DNA from: Primula veris
Taxonomy: Eukaryota; Streptophyta; Magnoliopsida; Ericales; Primulaceae
DNA length: 64,000 nucleotides
Assembly (NCBI GenBank): GCA_963682055.1
Contig: OY821740.1
Span: forward strand, 41,684,795 to 41,748,794
Reading direction: 5' to 3'
The position numbers and the translations under genes were made by a program. The notes beneath the pieces were generated by a model that ran no database searches, was not told the origin of the DNA, and saw only the letters and a list, made by a program, of their open reading frames with translations. Shown in pieces: positions 1 through 11,046 of this stretch; positions within the stretch are counted from its first letter, which is position 1; each line of letters opens with the position of its first letter.

Positions 1-351
1 AGCTCTGTTTTTTGTTGCTATTTTAGAGTATCGTTAAAATCTGTGATTTTCCGGATTGGAACAGGAAGAAGTTTTAAGCTGGATGAACCTAGCTTTTTTA
101 TCAACTTCAATATATCCACCTTTTTTGCTTAAAACCTGCAATCAAAAAAGCCCAGAAAAACCCTTTCTCTTGCCTGACCATGGGAGTTATGACTCTGTTA
201 GCACTTGTGTGACGGAGCTTGAAATTGCACCAATGTCCCAGATAATGTGGGTTGATGGCTACATCTGATAGTTTCACGATTTTAACCTCCTTTTCCTTCC
301 TTTGTACATCATTGGAGTTTATTAAATAAAATAACAATTGCATATTTTCAG

Positions 352-443
352 ATGAATCTCCGAAAGTACACCAAGACCAAAAGGAGTCTCAGGAGAAGCT
401 TAGTATGATAGGGAAACGGACCAGAACTCTCAGTGTAAAATGA
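352..443 (+). CDS. Possible last coding exon of an upstream gene
   Basis: A pyrimidine-containing stretch ending in AG at 350-351 is followed by a 30-codon frame (354-443) that ends in TGA. The peptide is hydrophilic, with the sense ESPKVHQDQKESQEKLS followed by a basic tail (KRTRTLSVK). That composition resembles a protein C-terminus more than random AT-rich DNA does. No family could be recognised. The rest of the putative gene would lie to the left of the window or in 1-350, where I could not build a convincing earlier exon. The alternative is a chance open frame in non-coding DNA. Confidence 0.25.
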
Positions 444-2090
444 GATTGATTGCAGAGTTAAGACTCCAATGACTAGTCTAGATGAGTAAGTACTAAAGCA
501 AATATTATCTGCATAGGGTCACAACGTATAAACTGCTAACTAGGAAAGTTGTTCTGTATCACCTCTGTTGTTGTAGGCCTTTTGTTTTTAGTAGGATGCT
601 GGTTTTTATAGATTGATGGTCTATCCGTTTCGGTGTTAAAAAGCTTAGTTATAGACAAGTCTGTTCACCCAGTTTGTGACTTGTGTTTAAACTTCAACTT
701 CAAGACTTGTTAAAAGCTTTATTGCATTTGAAAATCCTTCGAAATTGAGAAAAATCTCGTGTTCTAATGGTAAATTACATGCATAATTTTTGTGTGTAAT
801 TAACTATGTATAGTTACTGTTTTGGGTCTGATGCCTTTTTTTATCGAAGAGTAAGGTACCACCATAGAGTTTACGAAAAGCTATAAATAGGTAGCTTGAT
901 TTTTTCTGTTTTGCTTGTACTCCATATGACATCAGAAACCGTATGCTGTTTTTATTTTTCCATTTCCTGCTTCCCATTTTCGGTTCTCTTCTGAAACTTT
1001 TTTCAAAGTCAATTTTCACATTTCCGTTTCTATTTCTAATATCAGAGGTAATGTTTAGTGGAAATATCCTGTCGATTCTTTGACACGACGAGGGACGGAT
1101 CCATAAAAGTCAAACGGAAGTGGATGTTATTCTATATGCTGAAATGTTAATATTTAAAGATTTTAAATGACTAAACACATTTTCTAAGGGCAGTTATCGT
1201 ATCGCCAAGTTACCAAATACACAAGTCCCTCGGAAAATTTGTGTAGGAAATCGGCAACATAGTAAAACTTTAATTTGAGTCAAAAATACAAAACATTTGA
1301 ATCAAATATGAAAACCAGAAACTTAACAACGAGACTACCAACAAAACGTCTTTTTTATTTAAAATTTCCACGTACCAAAACATAAAAAGAAATCCTTTTA
1401 TACCTCCCCGCCATGAATTAATTAACACATCACTTTCGTACGTGTCCCATAAATCTCTCTCTTTCCTCAATTTTTTTATATACTACTAATAAAAATATTA
1501 GAGTGTGTATGTGTTTCTTTTTATCCGATTAAATAAAAAAATATTTTGTACTTTGTTTATAATTTATACAATAAATATTCTTAAGAGATTTATGCTATGA
1601 AATAAAGTTGACGCTGAACAAGATTTCCGATGGATAAGATAGACAATAACTCCCCCCAAACACAACTTACAACTTGCATCGTACTGTGCAGTGCTCTCCA
1701 AAGCACTACTACCTTTCCGCTCTCACTCCCTCCCGTGCGGTTCTTAGGCAGGGGAGAGCTAGTAGGAGCTATCCCATCCCAATAGCGTATATTTGGAGTC
1801 CCCCACCAAAGATCAAAATTGTCCCCAATCAAACTATCGGTAACAAAAAAAGAATCTTTGAAAGAATGAGGACCTTTAGTGTAATTACCGACCAAAAAGG
1901 AAGATGAGAGGAAGAGATAATGTGGTTCATGTGCATAAATGAAATAATATTAATAAAATAAAGTAAGAGAACAAAAATAGTGCTGCGTAAGTAGTGAGTC
2001 ATCAACTGTAAGTGCTTCCTTACTTTTTCCCTAATAACGACATTCATCCATTCTTAACATAATTATATAGTTAATAAATATATATGACCC
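444..2090. other. Non-coding stretch before the bZIP gene
   Basis: No supportable gene was found. The open frames here are short, overlap one another on both strands and resemble no family. The right-hand end serves as the upstream region of the bZIP gene. Confidence 0.5.
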
Positions 2091-2094
2091 TACG

Positions 2095-2102
2095 TATAAA
2101 TA
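2095..2102 (+). promoter_or_regulatory. Probable TATA box of the bZIP gene
   Basis: The sequence TATAAATA lies about 130 bp upstream of the bZIP start codon, in a plausible position for a plant core promoter. The transcription start itself cannot be seen. Confidence 0.4.
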
Positions 2103-2227
2103 TACACTTATAAAAAACATGCAAACGTGTGTGTGACCAGCCAACTCTCTTTGTCACACTGACTGTGTCTTGAAGAAAATAAATCAAGAAAAGCAGAAAA
2201 GATAAAAAGGAAAAGAACTTGAAGAAA

Positions 2228-5200
2228 ATGGAAGGAGATCAGGAAGTTACCATGAAGATGAAAAGAAGTCCGTCGGAGTTGGCACTTGAAGAACTTTTCC
2301 GTAGTAAGTCAGCTGTCGTAACTCCGGTCTCCGATTCTAGCCATCCAATATTATTCACTCTCCATGAGGATGATGATTCTTCCACTCCCCATCTCTTCAC
2401 CAACCACCCACCTGTTAGCTCACTATTCTTTTTGTCATTCAATTTTACTATTATGTGTTTTGCTAATAATTTGGTTAGATTTTTCTCCTTGCTCTTCTTT
2501 TTGTCATTTAATTTTACTATTGTGTATTAGACTAAGTAGAGGTGTAACTAGAGTAGGCCGAAAGGGGCTGTCGGCTCCCACATATTTATATTAACCAATT
2601 ATTTTACCATGTATTTAATAAAAAAAATGCGATTATAGCTTTTCGACCCTTGCGTAGCAACTAAAAAAATGTTCAGATAAAGTTCATCCCCTTTTATACG
2701 AAGATCCGGTTACGCATGACCTGATAGATGCTCTCACTTTTGTTTTTAAGCTACTTTGATCCCAGGTTTATCTATGTTACTCCTTTTAACAATTATCACA
2801 CTCGCCTTTTTATAAAATTTTGAGCATAATTTAGTATGGGAATGATCCAGCAGCGAAGCCATCGTTTTTTATTCTGATGGTGCTATATACTAAATTTATA
2901 TTGTGGGGGTGCAGAAATTATATTTTCTGAATTGTTTGAAAAAAAAAACTGTTGGAAAAACATAATTTTGTAAATTTTCCCAGCTAGCCCCGGCTCCCAT
3001 GGAATGATCTATAGATATTTTCCAGGTGTACGCACCAGTAGATAGATACACAGATGTTTAAGATAACTTGTTTCAGTGCCTTTCAAATGGATAAGATGTT
3101 TTTGGGTTTTACGGTTTACCTGTGCTTGGTATCGCCTGTTCTTGAATCTTGTTATTTTGAGTTTAAAATAATTTCCGCCACTTGTTCAGGGTATGCTGAA
3201 CGGTTTCCCAGGTTGTGGTGGACTAAGAGAAAGCGGTCAAAGGACTCAAAATATCGATATGAAAAACTCGTGCATCTCATCGCCAATTGATTCCCCATCT
3301 TCCATTTGTGGTAAGATAAAGCTTAACTGACAAAATCTGTAGAAATACTTATATAATACTAATTACTAGCATATATACATCAATTTGGGGTTAAGATACA
3401 GCTTATGTCATAAATTCTGTTGAAGTACTTTTATGATACTACTGTTTACTAGCTTATATCTCAATTTGTAAGATAGAGCTAATGTGACAAAATATGTACT
3501 GGGTACTGTTTACTATCCTATACCTTAGGGTATACGAAGTTTGGAAGATTTATCGTTTCTGCAAGAACATCATCCTTAATTGGATCTGTTATACCAAGTT
3601 TCTTTTAACTTCGGGATAAAATAGGGGATGTTCTGTGGGGTATTAGTTCAGTATTGTTTCTTTTCCTCATTTTCACTAGCAGAGGCATGTCATGTGGTGT
3701 AAGGCTATTTTCTGATAATGACTATTTTGGAGCTTGTATCAGCGTTTAGTGTTTTAATAATAATAATAATAAAAATAAAGTGTTTTAATGCATTTGGGTT
3801 GAAGAACACTCTGGATTTGCAAAATACTTACTGCTAGATTGTTAATCAACATGCTTTTAGATAGTTGTTTTGGAAACTTGTTTCCAAATTTTTTTTGGAG
3901 AAAGACTTGTTTTCTTTATGTTTTGAAATTATTTTGAAAATAACATCTTTGACCCACAAATTCCTGGTTTTCTTGAGCCAAATGGGGACTCTTGTCTTCA
4001 GATTTTTAACTTTATAATGAGAATATATCTATTATTGGTTGAGGTGAGTTTGATTGTTCTATTTCGTATAAATTGATTTTGTTTTCGTGCGGTAAAGGAA
4101 ACATTTTAAGGGTAATTTGTGTTTTTTCCCTGGAAGGTTGAGGGGAAGATATGTTGTTTTTCTCTTGTGTTTCAAAAATAAATAAAGAACAGATTTAGTA
4201 TAGAATTCAAAACCAGTTTTCCTCCTATTTTTTCCTTTTGGGGTGAAGGGAACAACCAAACAGAAGAAAAAAAAACTTTGAGCTACAAGAGTAACAAAAT
4301 TAAGGCGAGCAGTCCCTGAATAAACAATAAAAGGGCGAAGAAAATTGAAGAGAGACATAAGAAACTTTCTTCATCTTCCGTGGTACAGTAGTGGATACTT
4401 GATCATCATATGAATCATTCCTCACCCACTTCTATAGTTCTATGGTGGACCGCATTTCTGAATTCTGAATGACCCGAGATGAGATACTTTATTTGGCTTA
4501 TATCATTTATCTACATAAAATGCCCAAAATCCAAATTCTAAAAAATTAGGGAGCATTACTTTAGGTGTCGATCAGTTGAATGTACATAATTTTTTCTGCA
4601 AATAACTAAACGCATCAGCTAGAAATTATGAAAGGGGGGTTGCAGAAAAATTATGAAGTAAATGCGGAGTTACCAATATCTATAAATGCATCTCATAAAT
4701 AATTTCTTCACTACAGTACATGTAGTGATGTTACTTGTGCTCACCATTGCTTCTTTCTTTTGCGTCTTGATCTATGTACGTATGCATTTGTAATTGTTTA
4801 GCTGGCAGTCCATGCTCTGCTACTAAGCCAAAAGGTATCAGTAATCAAACAAATGGAGCAACCAGTGGTTCCTCAGGCGAACAATCGGATGACGATGATA
4901 TAGATGCAGAATCTGGTCTATGTGATGAGAGCACAAACCCTATGGATGTTAAGCGCATCAAAAGGTTAGATGGCCTTTACTTAAATATTGCTAAGAGAAA
5001 CAATATCTGTTTACGAATTTCACATGTAAGATTATTATGTATTGTTCCTGCAGAATGGTTTCAAACCGGGAGTCTGCAAGACGTTCGAGGAGAAGAAAAC
5101 AGGCACATCTAGCAGAGCTCGAGCAGCAGGTTACTTACGAATTGTTGCTCTTTTATTTTTTGCCCAATCTTTCTATTTGTAGGTATGCATGTGATCTTCT

Positions 5201-6551
5201 ACTTGTTTGTCCAAAAGGAAACTGGAATTGCACTAAAATGAATTTAAACACTATTTCTTGCATGTATGTATATGTATATATTTCTATTTTGATAAAACAC
5301 GGTCTGAGGTTGAATTCCAGTATTTTACTGGTTTTAGATAAACATATTAATGGTAGCAGAGAGGGTCAAATTCGGGAGTTAGTTTAGTGTATGATCTGCA
5401 TTATTGATCTAATGGCTGTGATAACCCTATTTCTCTTCCCCTGTTTGAACTCTTAAGCCCCTGTCCCCGATTTATCTATTACAATTTACAAGTGTTCGTG
5501 TTTACACACACACACACACACATATATGTACATGTCTGTGTAGTGTGTATGCATATTTCTTTACCTTCATTGACTTGGCTGAAGAATGGGAAAAAGTAGA
5601 TAGAAACTAAACCAAATCCTAAGAAAATAGGCAACTGCTAAGGTTAAAAGGTCGAAAATTTAAATTTGTAGCTCTAAATTGTTTACAATACTAAATTTCT
5701 TAATTTTTAATGGTTAGGTTGACCAATTGCGTGGGGAAAATTCAACTCTGTTCAAGCAACTTACAGATGCTACTCAACAATTTAAAGATGCTACTACTAA
5801 TAATCGAGTTCTCAAGTCGGATGTCGAAGCTTTGAGAGCTAAGGTATGATACAATAAATTTTCCTTTATTTTTCTGCAAAAGATAGCTTTTGTTTACAAT
5901 ACTCTAATTTGTTACGGATTGTATATGGTTGTACTATATATAGTTGTTATGGTAATATATGGTTGAAAATGCTTTTATAATTCTATAAAAGGAATATCAT
6001 TGTTAGAAAGTATCAATTTTTAGGCAAACCATTATTGTGATGGAAAATCTTATGACTGGACTAACAGTCCAGACAGGTCCTGCAATTGTTTACAAACATG
6101 ACCTAATCCAGAAAGTTCTCCCAATTATTCACCCAAATGTTGCTGATTATTTATCCCCACGTAGGATGGATCTAATTACGAGTTAGGTCCCTGTGGTGTT
6201 TTTCGGATTGAAATTCTGGGAATTGATAGTTATGTCCTGAACTAGTTAGCTTGCTAAACAAATGCCCCTTAAGCACTCTACTAGTGTATTTTCTTAATTG
6301 ATGAAAATTCATTTCAGGTTAAGCTTGCCGAAGACATGGTCACAAGGGGCTCACTGACAACAGATTTTGGTAATCTCCTACAGAATCATTTGAGTACTTC
6401 AAAGTTCTTTTGTGGTCCAAACATACAAAATGCAACTTTTGGACTCGAAAACGCTGCTAATACCTTCAATGGTGGCGTCGACAACAGGAATATTGGAAAT
6501 TCAGATAGGAATGTGTTGTCGGAAAATTGGACTTGGCCAACATCCAAATGA
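2228..6551 (+). CDS. Group C bZIP transcription factor, bZIP9-like
   Basis: Predicted 301-aa nuclear DNA-binding protein encoded by six exons: 2228-2413, 3190-3310, 4802-4964, 5054-5129, 5718-5843 and 6318-6551. All junctions are GT-AG and keep frame. The N-terminal motif around residues 12-24 ([13 protein letters not shown]) is typical of plant group C bZIPs. The acidic/Ser-rich segment with SATKPKG and [13 protein letters not shown] precedes the basic region. The basic region has the N-x7-R signature (N161, R169). A zipper follows with heptad positions L179, L186, L193, A200, A207, L214 and L221. The family binds ACGT-core elements and often heterodimerises with group S1 bZIPs in energy and amino-acid stress responses. 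ATG 2228 is chosen because it opens the frame carrying the conserved N-terminus. Exon 2 has no good open frame of its own but supplies the conserved DSPSSIC segment. The bZIP9-like assignment is from remembered similarity. Confidence 0.9.
5505..5526. repeat. CA/TA microsatellite in a bZIP intron
   Basis: A short run of CA dinucleotides passes into TA within the fourth bZIP intron. It is a likely polymorphic marker and nothing more is visible. Confidence 0.7.
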
Positions 6552-8940
6552 AAGATCGAGTTGATATTTCATGTCACATTCCTATATTTGGTTGGTCTGC
6601 ATCAAGTGTCCTAATTATGTTTTTCCTGTTGTTCTGTTCTAGTACTTGCCGAAAAGCTTAAAATTAATCGAACTCTGTAATAATTGATAAACATAGTGTG
6701 AGGTAGTGTGAATAGTATTTTCGTAAATGGTACCATCTCAACTTCACAATTAGTAGCAATTTAATTGAGCAAATATTTACAATTTATTTTAGCCTACCAT
6801 CGATGCATACTTACAAAATGCGTGTTCCATGTGTATGCAAGAATTTGTATACTACGAAGAGGCAATCTCAGTACTTGGTAGCAGTTCTACGATTCTACCT
6901 AGGAAGTTTGAAGGGGTTAAAGGAGAAGTATTTACGAAACCAGGGTTGTTTGTTTTTTTGATTGAAGAAAGATCTGGTTGAATACAGCTGAAAACTTGTA
7001 GTTTATTCAGGTATGAATCCGCAATTGCTCACCTTATAAGCTAAATAATCAAATGCGAACAATCTCTTTAAATCTGTTATTGATGCTTGGGTGGAATTTT
7101 ATGGTCTTTCTTTTTGTGTTTTGAGTTTGAGCAGTAACCAACATGGTTAAGTTTCTTTTTGTAAATATACATGACATGACCAACTCATTTAATAATTTCT
7201 TGAATAACCTACAAGACGAAAATTACTTAAAGCACGTAGTCATTAGTTATGACAACTACCTTGCTTATAAGTTAACAGGGAACTAAGTTCAGCACTCCAC
7301 TACGTCTAAATAGTGGCATATACAGAAGTTTAAAATCATACATATTTTTCACTACACTAGATTTGTAAAACTCTCATTTTTGCTTCTTTGATTACATAGA
7401 ACTTGGACAAATCCACTTTTCAGTTTTCAAACCTAGTTTTAAGGCGAAAAGTGTAGATATTTGATTTCTTCCATTGTATTCAAGAAACTCAGAGAACAGA
7501 AAAGGAAAAATCACAAGAAATATGTAATCTTTGCGAAAATCGTCTAAAAGATGGTTTGGTTTGATAGATATTTAAACCGTTTTAATCAGTTTGTTTCATG
7601 GTGTTATTGATATCGAAACGGAACGACACATATTACTTATATTAACGTATAAATGTATATACATATAAATAGAAAAAAAATATCTAAAATAATGTAAAGT
7701 ATAACTGTATAATGTATTTTGTAAATTTATAATTATGTAGTGTGTATATGAAGAACAATATTGAATTTGGTTTGACTCGACATATCTAAAATAATGTAAA
7801 GTATAGCTGTATAATGTTTATACACAGACTATTTTGTAAATTTTAGGTTCAATTTTGTTTTTTAATTTCTCGTCAAAATTAAACCGAACCGAAGATTTCC
7901 AATTGGGTTGACTCGACGTATGTTTCATAACTATGTCGTGTACGGATTACAACCGAATTAAGTTTTAGCTTTATTTAAAACAGAAATGAAACACGACATC
8001 GCTAATCATACTTATTTATGTACTCTTGTATGCAGTTTATTTCTTAAATAAAACCTATTTTAAGTGGTATATATTAATGTATAGTTATGAGGGGATATGC
8101 TGTATGAGTGGAATTTTATATTGAAACGTATCAACCAACTCCGATTAGCACCTATACTGTATCGTTTATATCGTATTTGCGATAGTACCACACAAGTGGT
8201 ACAGTAATACCATACCGTTCAAGTGAAGTGGTACGGTAACGGTATTAAATTTTAAATATCATGGTAATGTATCATTATACCGATCATACCTAACATTTAT
8301 AATTAATTAATTATATTATATTTTGTAATCTATTTATAAAGGCTTAACAACTTGAAGATTTATTTTATTGTGCTTTTGTCGAAATATGTTTAGTTAACAT
8401 AATATTTTATCAAATGTTATTTGTTTTCAAACATCATCTTTACATTTCTAATGATTTGATTTTAACGTCGAGATTTGGAAATGTTTCAATTGTAAAGTTT
8501 AAAAAATGCATTTTTTTTTTTTCCATGACGTATTATATAAATACATGATATCTCAAGCCATTATATAAATAAGATGAGTAAAAAAATTGCAATGCAACAC
8601 GTTTGTCTTTTCATAATGAAATTTTGTTGGTTGTAACATAGTTGTACATGGTTTTATTCTACATTTTTTACATGTTATTTTATGTTGGTAATGTACGATA
8701 CCTATCATCCATTACTGTAGTCAAAGCAACTTCGTCACTTTTGTGTACCCATCGGACGACAGCTTGTTCGGGGTTCCTCAGGGACCGATTCACCCTGCAT
8801 GTGAAAGTACAATACGAAAAAATACTCATACCATATGATTAAAATAGCAATGATATTGTATGCACCTCTAACATCGGTACATATAAAGCAAATAAATTAC
8901 AATGTCAACATTTAATAACTGTAAATAAATATAAACATAT
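6552..8940. other. Intergenic region, bZIP to BRF1, first part
   Basis: After the likely bZIP 3' UTR, no gene is seen. A segment beginning TATCTAAAATAATGTAAAG occurs twice (about 7680 and 7783), a local duplication. Stretches with AACCGAACCGAA-type and GGTTTGGTTTG motifs (7550-7960) resemble degraded hAT-type MITEs. 8150-8280 holds inverted GTACCAC/GTGGTAC motifs of unclear origin. Confidence 0.45.
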
Positions 8941-8942
8941 GT

Positions 8943-9012
8943 ATGTATCGGAGATTTGATCCCACGATCTCTTAAATAAGAGGATCAGTTACTAACCATT
9001 AGGCTACTTGTA
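8943..9012 (-). pseudogene. tRNA-like sequence
   Basis: Read on the minus strand, this has a box-A-like stretch (TAGCCTAATGG) near 9008 and a box-B-like stretch (GGGATCAAATCTC) near 8950, spaced as in a tRNA. The stems do not pair well enough for me to call a functional tRNA. It is more likely a tRNA-derived relic carried by a transposon. Confidence 0.4.
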
Positions 9013-9067
9013 TATCATCTTAATTACTCTCCCAATAATAAGATTTAACCCTAATTTTGGCGGCCAT

Positions 9068-9130
9068 ACTCTCTCTCTCTCTCTTCTCGAATCACATTCC
9101 TCCAGGTCTCTCTCTCTCTATATATATATG
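9068..9130. repeat. CT and TA microsatellites in the probable BRF1 leader
   Basis: Two CT runs and one TA run lie just after a GGCGGCC stretch. CT-rich tracts are common in plant 5' UTRs. This is a candidate for the transcription start region or first non-coding exon of BRF1, although the start codon is about 2 kb further on. That link is inference. Confidence 0.4.
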
Positions 9131-9229
9131 ATATACATATAGATTCTTAGTTTGTTCACTCCTATTTCCTGTTAGCTCTATTACTTTTTATTTGTTTCAA
9201 CAGATAATATATTATCTGTTCTGTAATTA

Positions 9230-9438
9230 CTACCCCCGTTCCTATTTAATGTCGATTACGAAACCACGTGCAATTTTGGCCGGCCAATAATTTGTCAAAA
9301 CTTATCGGAATGAAATTTTTTAAAAGTTGACCGTATAGTTCAAATATTAAATTTTAAACAAATTCATTTTGACAATTTTAATACAAGTTATGAGCTGAAC
9401 TAGTTTCGTAGTGGACAATTAAACGGGAACGGATGGAG
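9230..9438. mobile_element. Stowaway-type MITE (Tc1/mariner-like)
   Basis: A 209-bp element with termini CTACCCCCGTTCC and, on the opposite strand, CTCCATCCGTTCC. It is flanked by TA on both sides (9228-9229 and 9439-9440). The TA duplication and the CTCCxTCCGT-like ends are diagnostic of plant Stowaway MITEs. It has no coding capacity. It lies in the upstream or leader region of BRF1. Confidence 0.75.
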
Positions 9439-10386
9439 TATTATTAATACAGTTTCAGATTTTCACTTCTTGCCTTTTATTTTAGTATAATTATTATTGT
9501 ATAAGCCTCCAAATTTGTGATTTGAACGTTATTGACATATGGTTCTGAATGCGGATTTGTTTTGGTTAATTTTCTAAGGGTGTTACGCAATACAGTTATA
9601 ATTACGTGTTTTGTTGCAAATTAACGTACCGGATTTTCTTTTACAAATTGGACAAGTATAAACGTCGAGATATTGAAGAAAACATGTGTTAACTGTTAAC
9701 GTTTTCTAGTTATATGGTTACGATCCAAGTCCGAGTTAGCTTTCAACTGATTGTAATAAAGTTCTCATCTTCGTTAATTCCCCTCTCAATTATGTGAAAA
9801 TCTATAGCTTATTTTGCTGCCTACCAATTGCATCTTATACAGCGTAAAAGCATGTGGAACAGCTAGATGAAGTCTGCATAACGTGCTAGATGTTTATTCA
9901 TTCCATTCTGATTTGTTGTTTCGAAAGTAAATATTGAAGAAAACGTATGAACTCTCTCAGTCAACTTTTTTGGGGTTTTTTTGTCCTTTGGTAATGTAAT
10001 TTGGTTACGATTTTGGGAGATTGAAAGAAAAAAAATGGGAAATTCAAAAAGTGAATGAGTAGTTTAAAGAAAGAATCGGAGTGAGTGCATGATAAACTTA
10101 ATGTAGTCCGACCTTTGCTTTTGGTGTCGCTGCTCCTTTACAAGTGTATAATTGATTAATTAGACAACTTGTGAAAAATTGATCTTGATATTGATATTGA
10201 TATTTCAGATTAAAATTTTCTTGGTGTCAAAGTAAACAAACATGTTTTCGCCCTTGTTTACAAAAAAAAAAAACGGATGAGTCTTTTTGTTACTTAGTTT
10301 TCTTCATGAAGCTAAATCATTACACCCCAAGTCCCCAACTCTGCTTTTATACTAGTGCTAATTATGCCATCATTAGTGTTATAGAT

Positions 10387-10885
10387 CAGTGTTTTAAATA
10401 GCGTTATCGCTATCGTAGCGTTTTTTCGAGAGAAACGCTAAAAGCGCTAATAGCGTTGCTATATAGCGCTTTGCGGTGTATTTTTTTTTACCTAAATATG
10501 CACTAAACTTTAGAATATATAACAAAAAAAAAATAAAAAAATATAGTTATATTAGATAGTAATAAAAAAAAATCAAAAAAAAATTGTTGTTGGTGAGTTT
10601 CGAACCCAGGTCTGCTGGAAATTACAGCACAGTCTTAACCATCTGAACTGCAGACACTTTCATGAAAATTGCACAATATATATTTATTATTTAGATCCGC
10701 TGTTTTTTTTTTAACTCGCTATTTACGCTTTTGGTCCAGAATTTCGCGATTTTTGCGCTTTTGGTCCCCTATAGCGCGATTTTAGCGCAATTTCACCCAA
10801 AATCGTGATTTTTCGTTGCGTTTTTTTACCAAAAAAGCGCTATTTCGCGCTACATAGCACTATGTAGCGCGAATTTTAAAACAGA
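10387..10885. mobile_element. Mutator-like MITE with 9-bp target duplication
   Basis: A 499-bp element flanked by perfect 9-bp direct repeats GTTATAGAT (10378-10386 and 10886-10894). The termini are inverted: CAGTGTTTTAAATAGCG at the left and TCTGTTTTAAAATTCGCGC on the opposite strand at the right. Both ends are dense in AGCGCTA/TAGCGCT palindromes. A 9-bp duplication fits the Mutator (MULE) superfamily. There is no transposase frame, so it is non-autonomous. It encloses a tRNA-like stretch at 10591-10655 and sits about 160 bp before the BRF1 start codon. Confidence 0.75.
10591..10655 (-). pseudogene. tRNA-like sequence inside the Mutator-like MITE
   Basis: On the minus strand it begins GTCTGCAGTTCAGATGGTTA (box-A-like), has a 5-bp TGCTG/CAGCA stem enclosing a 7-base loop where an anticodon arm is expected, and a box-B-like GGTTCGAAACTC. 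Acceptor-stem pairing is poor, so it is probably a tRNA-derived fragment captured by the element rather than a working tRNA gene. Confidence 0.45.
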
Positions 10886-11046
10886 GTTATAGATTACCCA
10901 ACGGGAGTTGACCAGATATTGTTAACATATCTTTCTCCATGCTGCAGGTATTAGTGTCTTGGGAGAGAATAACAACCATCTGCTTTCGCTCTTATTCTTA
11001 AATAAGTTATACTTTGCTGGTTGCTCGTAGTTGATGCTGTTACAGA

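Noticed and set aside
1590..1895. 101-codon minus-strand frame
   Set aside because: It overlaps another frame on the opposite strand and has no family resemblance.
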